Source of the DNA: Holosporales bacterium | GTDB taxonomy: Bacteria; Pseudomonadota; Alphaproteobacteria; Caedimonadales; UBA9215 | Assembly: GCA_003503995.1 (NCBI GenBank) | Contig: DOCA01000229.1 | Location: 1-13,586 of the forward strand | Direction: 5' to 3' | DNA length: 13,586 nt | In this document: positions 7,045 through 13,168 of the stretch, one piece after another | Position numbering within the stretch: position 1 is the stretch's first letter | Layout: each line of letters opens with the position of its first letter | Position numbers and translations under genes: made by a program | Notes under the pieces: model-generated | The model's database searches: none | What the model saw: the letters and a program-made list of their open reading frames with translations, nothing else | Told to the model about the DNA's origin: nothing

Positions 7045-8180
7045 TTCACAATATACCGCACTTCATCGTCTTTTAAATACCCACTCATGGGGAGGCTTAA
7101 AACACGTGTGCTGAGGTCTTCAGACACGTTTAAATCTCCAGCCGTTAAACAGTTTTTATAGGCCTCTTGTTGATGGAGGGGCATTGGATAATAGACCGCA
7201 GTTGGGATGCCTTGCTCTTTTAGTTGAGTTTGTAAGGCTCCTCTATCTGTTCCTTCGGGCAATACTAATGTGTATTGCGCCCAGGCTGATGTGCAATTTT
7301 CAAGAACAACAGGTGTTTCAGCAAAGTCAGTTAAAGAAGTACTATAAGCGTTAGCCATTTTTTTCTTAACCTCTAACTCATCTTGGAAAATTTTTAATTT
7401 TTCTAGGAGAATAGCAGCTTGGATCGTATCTAAACGTGAATTGACGCCAATACGAACATTGTCGTATTTATCTGTACCTTTTCCATGAACACGTAGAGAT
7501 CTTAATGTATCTGCCATTTTATCATCATTAGTAAAGACACATCCGCCATCACCGTAGCACCCAAGAGGCTTTGCTGGAAAAAAGCTTGTGGCTGTCGCAT
7601 CACCCAGGGAACCAATTTTACGTCCCTTATAAGATCCGCCAAAACTTTGGGCAGCATCGCATAAAATCCACAAATCATTTTCTTGTGCAATAGGCTCAAG
7701 AATATCATAATCCGCTGGTTGACCAAAAATGTCGACGGGAATAACGCCACGGGGCGTAAGGCCTTTTTCTCTTGCAGCTTGAATTCCTTTTTGAAGGCTA
7801 TCTGGATCCATATTAAAAGTATCCGGAAGTACATCGACAAAAACGGGTTCAGCACCAAGGAGGGCCACCACTTCTGGGGTGGCTGTAAAGGTAAAACTTG
7901 GAAGGAACACAGCGTCACCGGGTCCAATACCTTGAGCCATTAAAACAAGCTGAAGAGCATCCGTTCCATTGGCGCAGGTAATAGCGTGCTTCGCACCACA
8001 AAATTTGGCGAGTTTTTCTTCAAGTGCTTTGACTTCTGGGCCCATGATATATTTACCATGATCTAAAACACGCTTGATGGCTTCATCAATTTGAGGACGA
8101 ATGCGATCTTGTTGAGCTTTAAGATCAATAAATTGAATTTGTTTCATGGGTGTTTCAGCTTGTTTTTGCATGGTTTTCAT
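7035..8180 (-). CDS. wbpE: DegT/DnrJ/EryC1-type sugar-nucleotide aminotransferase (WbpE/WlbC type)
   Basis: A PLP-dependent aminotransferase of 381 residues. Family marks are KYIMGPEV (43-50), ANGTDALQLVL (70-80), SFTFTATPEVV (95-105), CDAAQS with the PLP-ring Asp175, and FPAKPLG with the Schiff-base Lys204. WbpE/WlbC enzymes convert the 3-keto product of WbpB/WlbA to UDP-2-acetamido-3-amino-uronate with glutamate as donor. The oxidoreductase-acyltransferase fusion directly upstream supplies the flanking steps. I take ATG 8178-8180 as start because a strong AAGGAAG site lies six bases before it. Starting at the family-typical MKQIQFIDLKAQ (residue 12) is possible but has no good ribosome site. 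The gene overlaps the upstream one by 26 bases. Confidence 0.85.
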   Translation of the reverse strand: MKTMQKQAETPMKQIQFIDLKAQQDRIRPQIDEAIKRVLDHGKYIMGPEVKALEEKLAKFCGAKHAITCANGTDALQLVLMAQGIGPGDAVFLPSFTFTATPEVVALLGAEPVFVDVLPDTFNMDPDSLQKGIQAAREKGLTPRGVIPVDIFGQPADYDILEPIAQENDLWILCDAAQSFGGSYKGRKIGSLGDATATSFFPAKPLGCYGDGGCVFTNDDKMADTLRSLRVHGKGTDKYDNVRIGVNSRLDTIQAAILLEKLKIFQDELEVKKKMANAYSTSLTDFAETPVVLENCTSAWAQYTLVLPEGTDRGALQTQLKEQGIPTAVYYPMPLHQQEAYKNCLTAGDLNVSEDLSTRVLSLPMSGYLKDDEVRYIVKCL

Positions 8181-9729
8181 TTTTTACTTCCTTTAAGGCG
8201 CCATCAGTAGTCACAGCATAATGACGATTTTCACGGGGACAAATGAGGTCCTCAGCTAGTTTTTCACCGGCATGACTGACCCAGCCAACTTGTTTTGCAG
8301 GGTTGCCAACCATAAGGGCGTGAGGAGGGACATCTTTAGTGATAACAGCAGCAGCACCAATAAGGCTATAAGCGCCGAGGCGATTGCCACAAATAATCGT
8401 TGCATTAGCACCAATGGTCACACCGGTTTCGACGTAAGTTCCAAGGAACGCATCTTTGCGTTCTATGTCGGCTCGGGGGGTGTTTACATTTGTAAAAACG
8501 CAAGAGGGACCGCAGAACACGCCATCCGCTAATGTGACTCCCTTGTAAAGGCTCACATTGTTTTGAATCTTGCAGCGATCTCCCACCACAACGTCAGGGC
8601 CAATCATCACGTTTTGGGCAATGGTGCAATTAGATCCGATTTTTGTATTGCCCAAGATATGGCTGAAATGCCAAATTTTAGTGCCTTCTCCAACAGTGCA
8701 GCCAGAATCAATGACGGCTGTTTCATGGGAAAAATGAGTGGGGATTTTTTTATCTAGAGAAACAGTATTTTTGGACTGTAGAGACTGTTGTGCAGCATCT
8801 AAAACTTGCAACACTCGCAGGCCCTCTTCGCCATTGGTGCGGGGCTCTGTCTTTTTAGAGATGCTTTCAATGAAGTGTTGGCACTCGAGTTTAAGCGGCT
8901 CTGAAACATCCAAAGGCACATTAACCATGTCTGCTTTTTCCGGTTGGGGTAAGCCATCAACCCAATTGACCTTGTGCGGGTATAGCTTTAGCTTCTCTCC
9001 CCAATCACAGCCATCATCAAATACGGCCATGCCGCGATCCCCAACAACAACAAGTTTTTGTTCTTTAAAAGGGTGCAGCCAGGAGACAAAAATGTGCGCC
9101 TCAATACCAGACTTAAAGGTAAGGTGGGTTGTTGTGACATCATGAATACGTGGATTAAGATGGCAAGCCCCTGTTGCATAAACACTTTCGGGAAGATCAT
9201 CAGCTAAAGCAAGGATCATTGAAATATCATGGGGCGCAAAACTCCATAGAATATTCTCTTCGTTACGAAATTTTCCAAGATTTAATCGATTAGAATATAC
9301 ATATTGAAGGCGCCCTAGTTGCCCTTTTGAAATTAGTCTTTTCAGTTCTAAGAAAGCAGGGTGGTATTGCAATAAATGCCCCACCATAAGCTTACGATCA
9401 ACTTCTTTCGATAGAGCGCACAGTTCTTGGGCTTCATTTACATTAAGAGAAAGAGGTTTTTCAACAAAAACGTGCTTTCCAGCCTTTAAGGCTTGTTTTG
9501 TTAATGTATAGTGCTGCGCAGCAGGGGCTGCAATAACAACACCATCAACATCACTTTGCAAAACTTGGTCAAGAGTGTGTATGGGAACACTATAATCCTG
9601 AGACGCTTTAGTGGCTAGCTCTGGGCTTGCATCACAAACGGAATAAAGAGCTCCCAGTTGAGAAAAATTACGTACGAGGTTCTTACCCCAGTAGCCACAA
9701 CCAATGACTGAAATTTTGATATTATCCAT
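8155..9729 (-). CDS. Fused UDP-GlcNAcA 3-dehydrogenase and hexapeptide N-acetyltransferase (WlbA-WlbB type)
   Basis: Two enzymes are joined in 524 residues. Residues 1-330 are a Gfo/Idh/MocA oxidoreductase: Rossmann GCGYWGKN (10-17), EKPLSLN with Lys91 (90-96) and a PHD motif at 166-168. Residues 334-487 are a left-handed beta-helix acyltransferase made of hexapeptide turns (IGSNCTIAQNVMIGPDVVVG region), with TNVNTPRAD (413-421) typical of WlbB/WbpD. The N-terminal part would oxidise C3 of UDP-GlcNAc uronate. The C-terminal part would acetylate the amine made by the neighbouring DegT enzyme. These are steps 1 and 3 around step 2, giving UDP-2,3-diacetamido-2,3-dideoxy-glucuronate. ATG 9727-9729 overlaps the ABC transporter stop by 8 bases and follows AAGGAAG. 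In Pseudomonas and Bordetella these are separate proteins. Confidence 0.85.
   Translation of the reverse strand: MDNIKISVIGCGYWGKNLVRNFSQLGALYSVCDASPELATKASQDYSVPIHTLDQVLQSDVDGVVIAAPAAQHYTLTKQALKAGKHVFVEKPLSLNVNEAQELCALSKEVDRKLMVGHLLQYHPAFLELKRLISKGQLGRLQYVYSNRLNLGKFRNEENILWSFAPHDISMILALADDLPESVYATGACHLNPRIHDVTTTHLTFKSGIEAHIFVSWLHPFKEQKLVVVGDRGMAVFDDGCDWGEKLKLYPHKVNWVDGLPQPEKADMVNVPLDVSEPLKLECQHFIESISKKTEPRTNGEEGLRVLQVLDAAQQSLQSKNTVSLDKKIPTHFSHETAVIDSGCTVGEGTKIWHFSHILGNTKIGSNCTIAQNVMIGPDVVVGDRCKIQNNVSLYKGVTLADGVFCGPSCVFTNVNTPRADIERKDAFLGTYVETGVTIGANATIICGNRLGAYSLIGAAAVITKDVPPHALMVGNPAKQVGWVSHAGEKLAEDLICPRENRHYAVTTDGALKEVKNENHAKTS
8187..8193 (-). promoter_or_regulatory. Ribosome binding site fixing the aminotransferase start
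   Basis: AAGGAAG on the - strand stands six bases before ATG 8178-8180 and lies within the 3' end of the upstream gene. The same AAGGAAGTA site occurs before the oxidoreductase fusion (9736-9742), which supports its use here and decides for the upstream of two candidate starts. Confidence 0.7.
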
Positions 9730-11470
9730 GAGATACTTCCTTACTTAGTTCTATATCAGCCAAAGATCCATTTTTCAATTTGATGATTTTGTTACACCTT
9801 GAAAGAGTGCTGAGGCGATGGGCGATCATGATGACAGTGTAGTTTTTTGAAATTTCGTTAATGGTTTTCATAAGCCTTGACTCTGTTTCTGTATCAAGAG
9901 CTGACGTTGCCTCATCAAAAATCAGAACTTCAGGCTGTCGGTATAGTGCTCTTGCGATGGCGATGCGTTGACGTTCTCCACCAGAGAGACGTACACCACG
10001 TTCTCCTACCAGGGTTTTCACGCCCTCATCAAGACCTGAAATGAGCTTATCTAGTTGAGCCGCATTAATAGCTTTGGTCAGGCGCACTTGATCAATGTCA
10101 TCTTCTCCAAAGGCAATGTTAGCTTCAATGGTATCGTCGACAAGGTAAATAGACTGGGGAACATATCCAATTTTTTGATGCCACTGTTTTGAAGCAACAG
10201 TGAATGTATTATCGATTAAAATCTCACCTTGGGCAGGTTTTAACAAGCCCAAGATCAAATCTACTAAGGTTGATTTTCCGGACCCTGTTTCTCCAACAAT
10301 ACCAACACAGTCGCCCTTTTGAATTTCGAAGGAAATATCTTTTAAGGCTGTTTTATCGGTATTTAAATACTGAAAGGAGAGGTTGTTTATGGAAAGGGTC
10401 TTCCTGAAATTAAGCTGAGGTTCATTGGCCAACTTGCCGCCTTTACTTTTTATAAAAAACTCTTCATGCACGCGAGAAATATAAGGAATAACAGATTTGA
10501 AGTTATTGATTTGCCCAATAATACGATTAAGCCCCGGCATCACTCGAAAACCGAGATAGAGATAACCGCCCATTACCCCCAACATCTGCTGAGGTTGATC
10601 ATGTTGCAGGCTCATATAAGCAATGGCGAAGACAAAAACAGCAACAAACAAAACCTCAATTACCATGCGCGGCAAACAATTCACCGCCGTATGAATAGCT
10701 CGAATGGTCGTGAGAGTCTTAGCATGTGTTGTATATGCCTCAACAAAAGTTTCTTTTTTCCCGAACAAAATAATTTCTTTAAACCCATGGAAAAATTGCA
10801 TCAATTTTTTTGTGCCAAGTAGACCTGAATCTTGAAGCTTTTGTCCCCATCTATAGAAAGCAGGCAAAAGAAATTTATAAACGATAAAGCTGAAACATAG
10901 TGAGAGCCCTAAAAGATACCCTGCAAGGGAGGGATCCATATAGATAATCACAGACACTAAAAATATAAACACCATGAATTCTGATAAAATTGCTGCAAGG
11001 GATAAAACACCACCTGAAAACATCTGTTCTACATCGCCAGCAACAACGGACATGCCGTAGGACGAATTACGTGTTAGGTGAAAAGCATAATTCATTTCAG
11101 AGTACTTATGGAGAAGTTTGTTTTTAAAGCGGTAGTTCATCCGCTGCACTGTGAAATTTTGAAAAAACACTTCCACTGCGGCAAATGCATTTTTCAAAAA
11201 GTAAATAACACCAACGCTAATAGCTATATAAAAGATAATGCGACCAGAGGTGATATCACCATCAATTCCAAGATACTTTAAGTATTTTAATGAAGATTGA
11301 GGATCTGTCATGGAGCTTGCGAAAACAACAATCACAGAGGCAGTCACAACTTCTAAAACAGAAGCAACAACGGCAAAGCCCATGATGCTCGCCCATTTCC
11401 ACTTTTCCTGTCGGGAAAGGAGTGCTATGATTTTTTGAATCGCTGAGAAAAGGGATGGTGTTTTAGACAT
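9722..11470 (-). CDS. ABC transporter, fused membrane and ATPase domains (MsbA/PglK-type lipid-linked glycan flippase)
   Basis: A 582-residue half-transporter. Six hydrophobic membrane segments lie within about 25-320 (clearest at 27-52, 77-102, 158-178, 182-202, 268-287 and 295-315). An ATPase domain follows: Walker A GETGSGKS (393-400), Q-loop Gln439, signature LSGGE (495-499), Walker B VLIFDE (515-520) and H-loop His551. The size and layout fit the PglK/MsbA exporters, which flip lipid-linked oligosaccharides across the inner membrane using ATP. It is the first gene of the polysaccharide operon behind a long leader, and its stop overlaps the next gene. Lipid A-core export or a protease-secretion type cannot be fully excluded, but the operon context favours a glycan flippase. 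Confidence 0.85.
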   Translation of the reverse strand: MSKTPSLFSAIQKIIALLSRQEKWKWASIMGFAVVASVLEVVTASVIVVFASSMTDPQSSLKYLKYLGIDGDITSGRIIFYIAISVGVIYFLKNAFAAVEVFFQNFTVQRMNYRFKNKLLHKYSEMNYAFHLTRNSSYGMSVVAGDVEQMFSGGVLSLAAILSEFMVFIFLVSVIIYMDPSLAGYLLGLSLCFSFIVYKFLLPAFYRWGQKLQDSGLLGTKKLMQFFHGFKEIILFGKKETFVEAYTTHAKTLTTIRAIHTAVNCLPRMVIEVLFVAVFVFAIAYMSLQHDQPQQMLGVMGGYLYLGFRVMPGLNRIIGQINNFKSVIPYISRVHEEFFIKSKGGKLANEPQLNFRKTLSINNLSFQYLNTDKTALKDISFEIQKGDCVGIVGETGSGKSTLVDLILGLLKPAQGEILIDNTFTVASKQWHQKIGYVPQSIYLVDDTIEANIAFGEDDIDQVRLTKAINAAQLDKLISGLDEGVKTLVGERGVRLSGGERQRIAIARALYRQPEVLIFDEATSALDTETESRLMKTINEISKNYTVIMIAHRLSTLSRCNKIIKLKNGSLADIELSKEVSHG

Positions 11471-11515
11471 TGAGTTTAGTTTGTACCTATTAAAATATGA
11501 GACTTATTCTATTTC

Positions 11516-11527
11516 AAACCATGGTTT
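11516..11527. repeat. 12-bp perfect palindrome in the operon leader
   Basis: AAACCATGGTTT is its own reverse complement and lies about 46 bases before the ABC transporter start. It could be a protein-binding site or a small RNA hairpin. It has no T-tract and is not a terminator. Confidence 0.4.
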
Positions 11528-11548
11528 TGTAAAATGTAGACTAATCTT

Positions 11549-11563
11549 CCACGGCTACCGCAC
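11549..11563 (-). promoter_or_regulatory. ops/JUMPstart-like element
   Basis: On the - strand the leader reads GTGCGGTAGCCGTGG. The enterobacterial ops element recognised by RfaH is GGCGGTAGCGTG. The seven-base core GCGGTAG is exact and is followed by C-CGTG with one extra base. It lies about 80 bases upstream of the first gene of a polysaccharide operon, on the transcribed strand, which is where ops elements act by recruiting a NusG paralog. A hairpin abuts it on the upstream side. The match is short and no RfaH/NusG-like gene is in the window, so this is suggestive only. Confidence 0.45.
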
Positions 11564-11585
11564 TGGTGGGTGATATACCCATCAG
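11563..11585 (-). repeat. Leader hairpin next to the ops-like element
   Basis: The - strand reads CTGATGGGT, ATATC, ACCCACCAG: a nine-pair stem with one T-G pair and a five-base loop. It ends exactly where the ops-like element begins. There is no U-tract after it, so it is not an intrinsic terminator. It may be a pause or antitermination structure. Confidence 0.55.
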
Positions 11586-11590
11586 CGCTT

Positions 11591-11620
11591 TCTATATTTA
11601 TGTTCCGGACAAGCTAGCAA
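11591..11620 (-). promoter_or_regulatory. Possible promoter for the polysaccharide operon
   Basis: On the - strand TTGCTA (11615-11620), an 18-base spacer and TATAGA (11591-11596) resemble a weak sigma-70 promoter. Transcription from it would begin just before the leader hairpin and ops-like element, which is a sensible order. Each box matches only four of six consensus bases. Confidence 0.3.
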
Positions 11621-11657
11621 ATAACGCCAATCAAATCCAATTAATTAATAACGTTCT

Positions 11658-12245
11658 TTAGCGTTTTATATGTAGCACCTCAAGTGCAAAAATCCTCTCG
11701 GCGCCAAGTGCCGTTACTGCACGGTCGTAAATTGATTGAGGGGCAGTCATATCGGCAATGAAGACCGCATCGTACTTTTTAAAATCACTGTCAGTAGAAA
11801 CAAGGTGCAAATCAAAAGTGTACGCCTGTGCCACAAGTTGGATTATCTCCGCAAGATCTCCGCTACCAATAATAGCAATTGCACCATAATCTCGTTTCTG
11901 AGCTTCTGTGAAAAACACATCAGCTTGAGCGCGAGCCTCTCGAAAGAGGGAAAGGGAGTGACTCATATAGTCTTTAACCATGCGAGTTTTTTCGGCCATA
12001 CCTTGGGGTGTTACAAAATATGCATAGCGCTTTGGGGAAACATTTTTAACGCGAATCCAGCCTTTTTCAACGGAGCGCTTAAGATAGGTGTTCACCAACC
12101 CAAAAGCGATACCCACTTGCGTTGAAAGGGCACGTTGAGAAACCTGTGGATTTTTGTCCACATGCTCTAGTAGGCGTACCATCACCTCATTTTCTACGTG
12201 CGCCCGAGAGCGTTCAAAAGCAGACAAATCAATACCTTCTATCAA
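11658..12245 (-). CDS. EPS-associated winged-helix (MarR-like) regulator with a Rossmann-like C-terminal domain
   Basis: Residues about 16-80 form a winged helix-turn-helix (NPQVSQRALSTQVGIAFGLVN, then EKGWIRVKNVSPKRYAYFVTP) very like the EPS-associated MarR-type regulators found at the head of polysaccharide loci, which are usually about half this length. Residues about 118-195 add a second domain with a nucleotide-binding-type glycine loop, AIIGSGDLAEI (124-134), and beta-alpha alternation, suggesting a ligand sensor. The start must be TTG 12243-12245, because a TGA lies in frame two codons upstream and the next ATG is past residue 20. It precedes the flippase operon by 187 bases on the same strand and probably controls it and itself. 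The ligand is unknown. Confidence 0.75.
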   Translation of the reverse strand: MIEGIDLSAFERSRAHVENEVMVRLLEHVDKNPQVSQRALSTQVGIAFGLVNTYLKRSVEKGWIRVKNVSPKRYAYFVTPQGMAEKTRMVKDYMSHSLSLFREARAQADVFFTEAQKRDYGAIAIIGSGDLAEIIQLVAQAYTFDLHLVSTDSDFKKYDAVFIADMTAPQSIYDRAVTALGAERIFALEVLHIKR

Positions 12246-12258
12246 TGATCATGATGCG

Positions 12259-12286
12259 ATCATAGCTATATTGACTTATAAGTCAA
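12259..12286 (-). promoter_or_regulatory. Strong sigma-70-like promoter of the regulator gene
   Basis: On the - strand TTGACT (12281-12286), a 16-base spacer and TATGAT (12259-12264) match the consensus at five of six positions each. The expected transcription start near 12252 leaves only about seven bases before the TTG start, so the mRNA would be almost leaderless. The -35 box forms one arm of the 16-bp palindrome, implying repression by a bound dimer. Confidence 0.6.
12271..12286. promoter_or_regulatory. 16-bp perfect palindrome, probable operator
   Basis: TTGACTTATAAGTCAA is exactly self-complementary and covers the -35 box of the regulator's promoter. MarR-like dimers bind such palindromes, so autorepression is the simplest reading. 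A shorter palindrome, ATGATCAT (12245-12252), sits at the predicted transcription start. Confidence 0.6.
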
Positions 12287-12372
12287 GATTTTTTTATTAA
12301 GGTGAAAGGTAAGAGTTTAAGAGTGCTTCTAACTACAGCATTTCAAGCCATTGAAACCCATTGCTCCATAAG

Positions 12373-12642
12373 TTATTTTTTTCGGAAAAATTCCGCCCCT
12401 TTATTGGTCAGGAGGTCAATGTGGAATTCTTGGGAGCCCATCATTTCTTTGAGCTCTATAAGGCCACCGAGGATGGCAAATATATTCTCTTTTTTCTCTA
12501 GGTTTTCTTGAAGATTGTCGCCTGCTTGAACATCGAAGGTTTCCATGAGTCCCGACTTTTCAAAAAGCCCTCTCAGCTGGATTAATGTTCTGGTTCGGGC
12601 ACGCCTTAATGAGGTGTGGCTGTGATAATTTTCTTGATTCAT
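12373..12642 (-). CDS. traD: Small conjugal transfer protein TraD (Ti type)
   Basis: This 89-residue protein matches the small accessory TraD encoded beside oriT in Ti-type systems: RRARTRTLIQLRGLFEKSGLM (13-33) is the family's hallmark, followed by an acidic, helical tail with ILGGLIELKEMM (57-68). It is not the large coupling ATPase also called TraD in F-like systems. The frame is open further upstream, but that extension overlaps traC in another frame. ATG 12640-12642, 16 bases after traC, is the natural start. In the Ti arrangement traG follows traCD; here the polysaccharide regulator follows instead, so the module is cut off or rearranged. Confidence 0.75.
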   Translation of the reverse strand: MNQENYHSHTSLRRARTRTLIQLRGLFEKSGLMETFDVQAGDNLQENLEKKENIFAILGGLIELKEMMGSQEFHIDLLTNKGAEFFRKK

Positions 12643-12658
12643 TCTATATCTCTTTCTC

Positions 12659-12946
12659 TCAAACCGACTCAGCAACTGGCTGTTCTTTTTGACCAGTAAA
12701 TTTAGCTTTTCGAGGCTTTGTGAATTGAAAGATAGTTGCGGCTTGAAGCCACTTCTCCTTTTGATCTTTTGGTGAGCGGCTCCAAGAGTCTTGCACAATG
12801 CAGGCAGCCAGTTGCGGTGTAAACTTGTCACCAATTTCTGAGAAGAGATATTTTAGAAGATGTTGAGCTTGTCGTTTTTCGAGGTCTTTCTTTTTTTCTT
12901 TAAGCTCTGCAATCTTTGAATCGATTGCTTTTAATGATTGAGACAT
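12659..12946 (-). CDS. traC: TraC-like conjugal transfer accessory protein
   Basis: The 95 residues begin with a charged helical, coiled-coil-like stretch (about 5-32, AELKEKKKDLEKRQAQHLL). A Trp-rich middle (DSWSRSPKDQKEKW) and a basic tail follow. Length, coiled coil and position (first gene of traC-traD, divergent from traA across the oriT region) fit TraC/MobC-type relaxosome proteins, which help the relaxase open oriT. Sequence likeness beyond that is weak, so the name rests mostly on position. ATG 12944-12946 has a clear AAGGAG site five bases upstream (12952-12957). It shares an operon with traD. Confidence 0.6.
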   Translation of the reverse strand: MSQSLKAIDSKIAELKEKKKDLEKRQAQHLLKYLFSEIGDKFTPQLAACIVQDSWSRSPKDQKEKWLQAATIFQFTKPRKAKFTGQKEQPVAESV

Positions 12947-12958
12947 GGTTGCTCCTTT

Positions 12959-12972
12959 TAGTTTTGAAACTA
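12959..12972. repeat. Inverted repeat just upstream of traC
   Basis: TAGTTT and AAACTA flank a two-base centre right before the traC ribosome site. It could be an autoregulatory site for the traCD operon; no other evidence supports this. Confidence 0.35.
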
Positions 12973-13059
12973 GAGCTTCCGATACCCACTTTTTAACCTA
13001 AGACCAGAATATCAAGCCTCAGTGTAATGTAAACAAAAATAATAATCCGATTGTCCTAA

Positions 13060-13078
13060 AAGCATTTGCAAAATGCTT
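13060..13078. repeat. Hairpin 1 of the oriT region
   Basis: AAGCATTT, loop GCA, AAATGCTT: a perfect eight-pair stem immediately before the AAGGCGC nick-like core. Confidence 0.75.
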
Positions 13079-13095
13079 GAAAGGCGCGCAGATAC

Positions 13096-13110
13096 GTTGC
13101 ATAATGCAAC
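13096..13110. repeat. Hairpin 2 of the oriT region
   Basis: GTTGCAT and ATGCAAC are perfect inverted repeats around a single A. They occupy the place of the CGTCGC-GCGACG repeat in Ti-type oriT and are a likely site for relaxosome binding. Confidence 0.75.
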
Positions 13111-13120
13111 TATACGCTTT

Positions 13121-13132
13121 GTCGCAAGCGAC
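13121..13132. repeat. Hairpin 3 of the oriT region
   Basis: GTCGC, AA, GCGAC: a five-pair GC-rich stem about 37 bases before the traA start. Confidence 0.6.
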
Positions 13133-13160
13133 TTACCCTCAATCCCCAAACTTTATACAC

Positions 13161-13164
13161 GGAG
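13161..13164 (+). promoter_or_regulatory. traA ribosome binding site
   Basis: GGAG four bases before ATG 13169-13171 fixes the traA start. Confidence 0.65.
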
Positions 13165-13168
13165 TTCA

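Larger units (their letters stand above)
13060..13132. other. Probable origin of transfer (oriT) of Ti/RSF1010 type
   Basis: The gap between divergent traC and traA is where Ti-type oriT lies. It holds three inverted repeats in 73 bases and the stretch AAAGGCGCGCAGATACGTTGC (from 13080). The Ti-type oriT has AAGGGCGC followed by ATACGTCGC, a GCGAC arm and a CGCCTTGCG-like end, and the order of elements here is the same, ending ATACGCTTTG. On the - strand TGCGCGCCTTT resembles the RSF1010-family nick region (TGCGCCCT) with one extra G. I compared it from memory, so the exact nick position is not claimed. Confidence 0.55.

Noticed and set aside
7502..7927. 141-residue - strand frame inside the aminotransferase gene
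   Set aside because: An out-of-frame shadow of a well-conserved DegT-family gene, with no family of its own.
8738..9145. 135-residue + strand frame
   Set aside because: Antisense shadow of the oxidoreductase domain; no ribosome site or recognisable motif.
12341..12356. Terminator hairpin after traD
   Set aside because: TTTCAA-GCCA-TTGAAA is a weak six-pair stem with no T-tract.
12643..12834. Upstream extension of traD to a 153-residue protein
   Set aside because: The extension lies in traC in another frame, and the TraD family begins at about the internal ATG 12640-12642.
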